From: Macrobrachium rosenbergii
Taxonomy: Eukaryota > Arthropoda > Malacostraca > Decapoda > Palaemonidae
Assembly: GCF_040412425.1 (NCBI RefSeq)
Contig: NC_089766.1
Span: 51,010,797 to 51,074,796, forward strand
Direction of reading: 5' to 3'
Length of the DNA: 64,000 bases
How positions within the stretch are numbered: position 1 is the stretch's first letter; each line of letters opens with the position of its first letter. A program made the position numbers and the translations under genes. Under the pieces are notes generated by a model, which was not told where the DNA came from, made no database searches, and saw nothing but the letters and a program-made list of their open reading frames with translations. Positions 56,101-64,000 of the stretch are shown piece by piece.

Positions 56101-56333
56101 TTAATCTATACTAATAAAGTCCGAGTGGATCTTTCTTGTTTGTCCGGCCCGGATGGGGGCGGGGTAGGTAGGGGATCGGGAGGGCATAGGGGAGACATGA
56201 CACATCCACCGTCCTCCTGCAAACCTGTTTGTCCGTCCCTGGTGGGCCGGGGTAGGTAGGGGATCAGGAGGGTCGGAGAGACATGACTGGCCGCGTCGGA
56301 TTCCAGCGCAGCGTAGCGCGTGCCATCAAGCTC

Positions 56334-56390
<57 letters not shown>

Positions 56391-56391
56391 G
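56101..56391 (+). mobile_element. GC-rich element (copy 3) with (AAT)n tail
   Basis: Starts tctatactaataaagtccga, has two ~80-bp internal units (ctgcaaacctgtttgtccgt), ends gcgcgtgccatcaagctcgt followed by AAT repeats. Confidence 0.8.
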
Positions 56392-56555
56392 CGAAAGTGT
56401 GATCACGTTTTACTACAGTGTGGACGCAGCCTAAGGAGATTGCAGAATACAGCAATGAATGCCCCGATGGAGATTCTTTACTAGTGAAAAACACGTTATT
56501 ATTCTGACGAATATTACGTCATTCATAAGAAAAACCCAAACCACATTTTTAGACA

Positions 56556-56572
<17 letters not shown>

Positions 56573-56594
<22 letters not shown>

Positions 56595-56649
56595 AGAATG
56601 TTTGTGTTGGACAGGAATTTTACGGAGTAAGGGAATTTTTTTTTTTGCA

Positions 56650-56724
<75 letters not shown>

Positions 56725-56773
56725 GTTTGTGCTGGACAAAAATTTTAAGGATTAAGGGAATAATATTTGTGCA

Positions 56774-56815
<42 letters not shown>

Positions 56816-56867
56816 TGTTTGTCCTGGACAAAAATGTTAAGGATTAACGGAATAATATTCGTGCAGA

Positions 56868-56934
<67 letters not shown>

Positions 56935-57000
56935 CTCCAGCATGTTTGTGTTTGACAAAGATTTTACGGATTAAAGGGATAACATTTGTGTATATACTTT
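56573..57000. repeat. Composite array: (CT)n plus ~60-bp spacer, 4 copies
   Basis: Spacer catgtttgtgctggacaaaa / attttaaggattaagggaat / aatatttgtgcagac, each followed by a CT tract (up to ~70 bases). Confidence 0.92.
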
Positions 57001-57189
57001 GAGATGACTTATGGCTTTGCGAGAGACCAAATACGACGCCGAAACCTCGTATGCCATTCGTATCCCCGAGGCGAAGGAAAGCATAAATAACAGCGAGGGC
57101 TGTCGTAACAGGTAGCCGACTTCTAAGCTCCCTCCCTCCCTCCTTCCCTCCCACGGCAACAGGTTTTGGGATTTGTTCGAAGACTCGCG

Positions 57190-57793
<604 letters not shown>

Positions 57794-57921
57794 TGAAAAG
57801 GAGAAAATGTAGCACTATTTAGAAGTATGATATAATCACAACGTTAAGCCGTGCGTTTAAAAATAAAGGACGGACAATACTGTCTTACCACAGACTAACG
57901 TAAAATGTAAAATAACCGAAG

Positions 57922-58225
57922 TTCCCGTAGGGGGGTTGGTGCCGTCAGTGCACCTCAAGTGGTGCTCTGTAGACATCACTTAAGATATTTGCAGCGTCCA
58001 TTCGACCCCTAGCTGCAACCTCTTTCATTCTTTTTACTGTACCTCCGTTCTTATTCTCTTCCTTCCATCCAACTTTCTACCCTCTCCTAATAATTATTTC
58101 AAAGTGCAACTGCGAGGTTTTCTTCCTGTTACACCCTTGAGACCTTTCTATGGTCGGTTTCCCTCTCAGCACTGAATGACCACATAGGTCCCAGCGCTTG
58201 GCCTTTGGCCAAAATTCTATAATCC
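57922..58225 (+). mobile_element. R320 copy 9
   Basis: Full length, plus strand. Confidence 0.9.
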
Positions 58226-58325
58226 TTACATACTTAACCTCAACTATATACGTTATAGTGAAATGTAATAATCTTACAAATATTATAGTGAAATATATCT
58301 TGATTAAAATTGCAAAAAAATCTTC

Positions 58326-58520
58326 GTAGGTTGTTGAGCCTCTGGGGAAACCAGCTTTTGTCAGAAGAAGCCCGTGTTCCGGGAAAGAAAGCCCTCGTGG
58401 ATACAGTCTTCATAAGCGTCCTTCCCCCGTGCAAGGTGAACAGCGTTTTTGCCGGGATTACTCTGGAAATTGCCCGTGTGCAACTTTCATTGCAGCCTTT
58501 GCGAGGAATAACATCCGGTG
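58326..58520 (+). CDS. Candidate exon of unknown gene
   Basis: After an ag acceptor (cttcgtag) an open phase-0 frame reads VVEPLGKPAFVRRSPCSGKE then SPRGYSLHKRPSPVQG, with a possible donor at ~58,434 (caag/gtgaac) or a stop at ~58,520. It sits between two R320 copies and has no recognised homology; another frame is open as well. Confidence 0.2.
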
Positions 58521-58599
58521 AATTTTTTCCTAATTAACCCCCTCTGTTGTTTTTATGTGTTTTTTTTTCTCTCTTGATTCGATGTATAACTCGTTTGCC

Positions 58600-58915
58600 C
58601 CAGAAGGGGGTAGTGCTGTCAGTGCACCTCACGCGGTGCACTGTAGGCATTACTTAAGGTTCTTTGCAGCGTCCCTTCGACCTGCTAGCTGCAACCCCTT
58701 TCATTCCGTTTACTCTACGTCCGTTCATATTTTCTTTCTTCCATCTTTCTTTCCTCAACCCTCTCATACAATTGTTTCATAGTGCAACTGCGAGGTTTTC
58801 CTCCTGTTAACCTTTCAAACCTTTCTACTGTCAGTTTCCGTTTTAGCGATGAATGACCTCATAGGTCCCAGTGCTTGCCCTTTGGCCTAAATTCTATATT
58901 CTGTTCTGTTCTAAA
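58600..58915 (+). mobile_element. R320 copy 10
   Basis: Full length, plus strand. Confidence 0.9.
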
Positions 58916-59199
58916 ACTCATTTGGGAATCTTTTTATTTTTGTTTGTTGCAGTGATCGTTTTTAAATAATATTTTAAAGTTTGTTTGTTTGTTTTTATTC
59001 ATAAGCCAGCGTTATAGAGTATTTAAGGCAAGAGAGTCGTTTAATTTGTAAATAAAAGAAGGACCCCATAACAGGTGTGTTTGAAAATGAAATTTATTTT
59101 TTAAAGGTTGATTATCATATGTAACTGTCATAGACTTCTTTTTTTTTTTTAAGGGCTCATCGTTTCTGTCAAGATTAGGTGAATGTAAAATTATCTCTG

Positions 59200-62100
59200 G
59201 AGTTACACCTTTGCCGTGATAGACTACCTCAGGATTTGCGCATTTGCCGTGATAGACTATCTCAGGAATTACACATTTGCCTAATAGACTATCTCAGGAA
59301 TTACACATTTGCCCTAATAGACTATCTCAGGAATTACACATTTGCCGTAATAGACTATTTCAGGATATACACATTTACCGTAATAGACTATCTCAAGAAT
59401 TACACATTTGGCCTAATAGACTATCTCAGGATTTACACATTTGCCGTAATAGACTATCTCAGGATTTACACATTTGCCATAATAGAATATCTCTGGAATT
59501 TCAAAGTTTGCCGTAATAGATTATCTCAGGATATACACATTATCTCAAGATATACACATTTACCATAATAGACTATCTTTGGAATTATACATTTGCTGTA
59601 ATAGACTATCTCAGGAATTACACATTTGCCTTAATAGTTTATATATCTCTGGAATTAGACATTTGCTGTAATAGACTATTTCAAGAATTAGACATTTGCC
59701 GTAATAGACTATCTCAGGAATTACACATTTACCTTAATAGACTATCTCAGGATATACACCTTTGTCGTAATAGACTATCTCAGGATTTACACATTTGCCG
59801 TGATAGACTATCTCAGGAATTACACATTTGCCCTAATAGACTATCTCAGAAATTACACATTTGCCCTAATAGACTATCTCAGGAATTACACATTTGCCCT
59901 AATAGACTATCTCAGGAATTACACATTTTCCGTAATAGACTATCTCAGGAATTACACATTTGCTGTAATAGACTATCTCAGGAATTACACATTTGCTGTA
60001 ATAGACTATCTCAGGAATTACACATTTGTTATAATATAATATCTCAGGAATTACACATTTGCCTTAATAGACTATCTCAGGAATTACACATTTGCTGTAA
60101 TAGACTATCTCAGGATTTACACATTTGCTGTAATAGACCATCTCAGGATATAAACATTTGCCATAATAGAATATCTGGAATTACAAAGTTTGCCATAATA
60201 GATTATCTCAGGATATACACATTTGCCGTAATAGACTATCTCAAGAATTACACATTTGCCCTAATAGACTATCTCAGGATTTACACATTTGCCCTAATAG
60301 ACTATCTCAGGATTTACACATTTGTCATAATAGACTATCTCAGGATATACACATTTGCTGTAATAGAATATCTCTGGAATTACAAAGTTTGCTGTAATAG
60401 ATTATCTCAGGATATACACATTATCTCAAGATATACACATTTTCCATAGTAGACTATCTCCGGAATTATACATTTGCCGAATAGACTATCTCAGGAATTA
60501 CACATTTGCCTTAATAGACTATATATATCTGGAATTAGACATTTGCTGTAATAGACTATTTTAAGAATTACACATTTGCCATAATAGACCATCTCAGGAA
60601 TTACACATTTACCTTAATAGACTATCTCAGGATGTACACCTTTGCCGTAATAGACTACCTCAGGATTTACACATTTGCTGTGATAGACTATCTCAGAAAT
60701 TACACATTTGCCCTAATAGACTATCTCAGGAATTACACATTTGCCCTAAATAGACTCTCGGCAATTACACATTTGCCATAATAGACTATCTCAGGATATA
60801 CACATTTGCCATAATAGACTATCTCAAGAATTACACATTTGCCCTAGTAGACTATCTCAGGATTTACACATTTGCCGTAATAGACTATCTCAGGATATAC
60901 ATACTTACCGTTATAGAATATCTCTGGAATTACAAAGTTTGCCGTAATAGATTATCTCAGGATATACACATTATCTCAAGATATACACATTTGCCATAAT
61001 AGACTATCTCCGGAATTATACATTTGCTGTAATAGACTATCTCAGGAATTACACATTTGCCTTAATAGACTATATATCTCTGGAATTAGACATTTGCCGT
61101 AATAGACTATTTCAAGAATTAGACATTTGCCGTAATAGACTTTCTCAGGAATTATACATTTACCTTAATAGACTATCTCAGGAATTACACATTTGCCGTA
61201 ATAGACTATCTCAGGATATACACATTTGCCGTAATAGACTATCTCAGGAATTACACATTTGCCATAATGGACTATTCTCAGGAATTACACATTTGCCATA
61301 ATAGACTATCTCGGCAATTACACATTTGCTGTAATAGACTATCGCAGGGTTTACACATTTGCTGTAATAGACCATCTCAGGATATACACATTTGCCATAA
61401 TAGAATATCTGGATTTACAAAGTTTGACGTAATAGATTATCTCAGGATATACACATTTGCCATAATAGACTATCTCTGGAATTAGACATTTGCCATAATA
61501 GACTATCTCAGGAATTACACATTTACCTTAATAGACTATCTCAGGAATTACACATTTGCTGTAATAGACTATCTCAGGATATACACATTTGCCATAATAG
61601 ACTATCTCAGGAATTACACCTTTGACATAATATAATATCTCGGGAATTACACATTTGCCTTAATAGACTATCTCAGGAATTACACATTTGCTGTAATAGA
61701 CTATCTCAGGATTTACACATTTGCTGTAATAGACCATCTCAGGATATACACATTTGCCGTAATAGAATATCTGGAATTACAAAGTTTGCCATAATAGATT
61801 ATATCAGGATATACACATTTGCTGTAATAGACTATCTCAGGAATTACACATTTGCCATAATAGACTATCTCAGGATATACACATTTGCCATAATAGACTA
61901 TCTCAGGAATTAGACATTTGCCATAATAGACTGTCTCAGGAATTAGACATTTGCCATAATAGACTATCTCAGGAATTACACATTTGCCATAATAGACTAT
62001 CTCAGGATTTACACATTTGCTGTAATAGACTATCTCAGGATATACACATTTGCCGTAATAGAATATCTGGAATTACAAAGTTTGCCGTAATAGGTTATCT

Positions 62101-62290
62101 CAGGACATACACATTTGCCATAATAGACTATCTCAGGAATTACACATTTGCTGTAATAGACTATCTCAGGAATTACACATTTGCCATAATAGACTATCTC
62201 AGGAATTACACGTTTGCGTTAATAGACTATATATCTCTGGAATTAGACATTTGCCGTAATAGACTATCTCAGAAATTGTACATTTGCTTC
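59200..62290 (+). repeat. 3-kb satellite of a 33-bp unit
   Basis: About 90 copies of taatagactatctcaggaat / tacacatttgccg, with subtypes (tttacac, tatacac, gccctaa, gctgtaa). Diverged blocks containing acaaagtttgccgtaataga recur at ~59,500, 60,180, 60,375, 60,925, 61,410, 61,770 and 62,070. Confidence 0.97.
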
Positions 62291-62525
62291 AGAATACCTG
62301 TTCTATTTTCTGTAGTTATGCATTTGTTCTCTCATTTGGTATTTACAGTACTTGAGAAGGGGATTTGATTTTTGTCTCCAAGATTTTCTTTTTTTTTTTT
62401 ACCAAGTGTCAAATCGGTGACATTAACGGTTAGTGTCATACCCAATGCCAAACAGTCCATTCGTAATATTTGCCAGCTCAGTCTTGGATAAATTGATGTA
62501 TAAACTGCAGCAGGACTACTCGCAT

Positions 62526-62815
62526 TGAATGTAGAATTTAGGCCAAAGCCCAAGCACTGGGACCAACGAGGTCATGCAGCGCTGAAACGGAAATTAACAT
62601 AAAATGGTCTGAAAGGTGTAGCAGGAGGAAAACCTCGCAGTTGCACTATGAATCAGTTGTTAGGGGAGGGTGGAAAGGAAGATGGAAGAGAGAATATGAA
62701 AGGAGGCACAGTAAAAGGAACAAAAGGGGTTGCAGCTAGGGTCCGAAGGCACGCTGCAAAGAACCTTAAATAATGCCTACAGAGGTGCACTGACGGCCCT
62801 AGCCCCCTACGGGTA
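62526..62815 (-). mobile_element. R320 copy 11
   Basis: Full length, minus strand, 240 bases after the satellite. Confidence 0.9.
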
Positions 62816-63259
62816 GCTAGTAAAACAAGCTATGATATTGCAATAAGTTCCTAGCATCTTTGTTATAATTGTTCATCATCCGATAATCTTCCTTTTATCA
62901 TTGCAGATAACAGTAAATATATTGAAGGCTGCTTCATAAATGATTTTAAAAGAGCCCCTATTTGCACTCCCCAAGCCTACCTAACAGCACCTCATTTCAA
63001 ACTGTATACCCTTTGTATCGGCCTTGGGGATACCTTAGCACCCTTCGCCTTGACGAAGCGCAGTGGGGGAGGGAGGGAGGGAGATGAATGGAAGGAGGTC
63101 TTTGTACTGCGAATTGGCAGCTTCTTAACCTCCGTAGCCCGGTGATTGATGTCTCTCGTGTCCAATGATAGTAATGACGAAGCTCTGTGGCCACTTTTCT
63201 CGTCCATGATCGTCGAAGATTTGTGTTCGCTCTGAGGTAATAGATTTCTGACCTTAGGA

Positions 63260-63260
<1 letters not shown>
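62816..63260. other. No gene recognised
   Basis: Mixed sequence with a GGA-rich patch (63,065-63,100); short ORFs only. Confidence 0.45.

Positions 63261-63262
<2 letters not shown>

Positions 63263-63314
<52 letters not shown>
63263..63314. repeat. (CT)n microsatellite
   Basis: About 26 CT units. Confidence 0.95.
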
Positions 63315-63316
<2 letters not shown>

Positions 63317-63599
63317 TAGAGAAGATGGAAACAAGGAAAATGGCGCAGTAACTTTGTATAGATGGGGGAAGAAGGAAGACGTCCGTTCGTGTGGATGAAT
63401 GGGAAAATATGTAATAATGGAATATAGTAAGAAAGAGGCGTCATTGAATAGGTAAAAGCAAGAACTTCAGCAAAGTGCATAAACAATATTTAGAAGAAAA
63501 CAGAAGTGTCTGTGGAAGCCAGAATAGGAATGTTTTTAGGGAATTGTTGAGTAGCTCTCATGTATGAAAGTGAAGTGTATATGCTGAATGCAAATTAAA

Positions 63600-63990
63600 C
63601 AAGTAAAAAATGCGCCGCAGTCGAGTTTTCTGTACAGTGGCTACGGCGTATAATTAAGGCCACCGAAAATAGATTTATCTTTCGGTGGTCTCGGTATAAT
63701 GCTGTGTGAACCGCTGCTTAAGAAACTTTAACCACGAGCCGGTGGTGGCCTATCCTATATCGTTGCCAGAAGCACGGTTATGGCTAACTTTAACCTTAAA
63801 TAAAATTCAAACTACTAAGGAAGCTTGAGGGCTGCAATTTGGTATGTTTGATGCTTGGAGGGTGGATGATCAACATAATTTGCAGCCCCCTAGCCTCAGT
63901 AGTTTTTAAGATCTGCGGGCGGACAGAAAAAGTGCGGACGGACAGACAAAGCTGGCACAATAGTTTTCTTTTACAGAAAACTAATAAAGG
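63600..63990 (+). mobile_element. MITE-380, full length
   Basis: aaaaaatgcgccgcagtcga to agttttcttttacagaaaac; the inner palindrome has lost about 8 bases on one side. Confidence 0.9.
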
Positions 63991-64000
63991 TTATAAAAGA

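Noticed and set aside
59200..62290. CRISPR-like regular repeat array
   Set aside because: 33-bp units are directly adjacent with no unique spacers, in eukaryotic sequence: a satellite.

Overview
This is eukaryotic nuclear DNA. The arthropod / malacostracan crustacean reading rests on spliced genes, very dense (AT)n, (AAT)n, (CT)n and (AC)n microsatellites, a Penelope-like element, RTE/CR1-like LINE remnants, and repeat families that I remember as abundant in caridean (palaemonid-type) shrimp sequence. The placement is from memory and was not searched. Most of the long open frames (runs of Tyr-Ile, Asn, Leu, Ile or Ser-Leu) are translated microsatellites and are not genes.

The real protein-coding content is two tandem, same-strand members of the Wiskott-Aldrich syndrome protein (WASP/N-WASP) family, assembled here exon by exon. 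Gene A (ATG 13,917 to stop 27,014; 7 coding exons; about 844 aa) has a WH1 domain, a proline-rich linker, a basic stretch and a canonical CRIB. It then runs into a giant last exon with a 15-bp-repeat-encoded Pro-Asn-Thr-Ser array and an acidic/Ser-rich tail. No WH2, central or acidic (VCA) module is seen. Gene B (ATG 32,995 to stop 50,515; 10 coding exons; about 727 aa if one apparent 1-base frameshift is discounted) is a complete WASP: WH1, Gln-rich segment, GBD with a degenerate CRIB, proline-rich region, two WH2 motifs, central helix and Asp-rich tail with the conserved Trp. The first six intron positions and phases (0,0,0,1,2,0) are identical in both genes, so they arose by duplication. 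The Arp2/3-activating end is only in B, and the better CRIB is only in A.

Layout: 1-13,200 is intergenic (microsatellites, SINE/LINE/MITE debris, no gene recognised). 13,222-13,785 is a foldback element split by a hAT-type insertion just upstream of A. 13,913-27,360 is gene A. 27,360-32,960 is the intergenic spacer (tRNA-headed SINE, hAT MITE, a 45-bp minisatellite). 32,960-51,567 is gene B, whose introns hold a Penelope-like element with inverted terminal arms, a 43-bp array of acceptor-like sequences, a TA-flanked MITE and many foldbacks. 50,501-51,290 is a 20-bp minisatellite that begins inside the last codons and stop of gene B. 51,600-59,200 has no recognised gene, only three weak candidate exons and ORFs. 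59,200-62,290 is a 3-kb satellite of a 33-bp unit. 62,500-64,000 is dispersed repeats.

By family knowledge, B would activate Arp2/3 to nucleate branched actin. A could be a VCA-less WH1/CRIB adaptor competing for Cdc42 and WIP-type partners, or its first six exons could splice in frame onto B exon 7. Both are inference; transcript data would decide.
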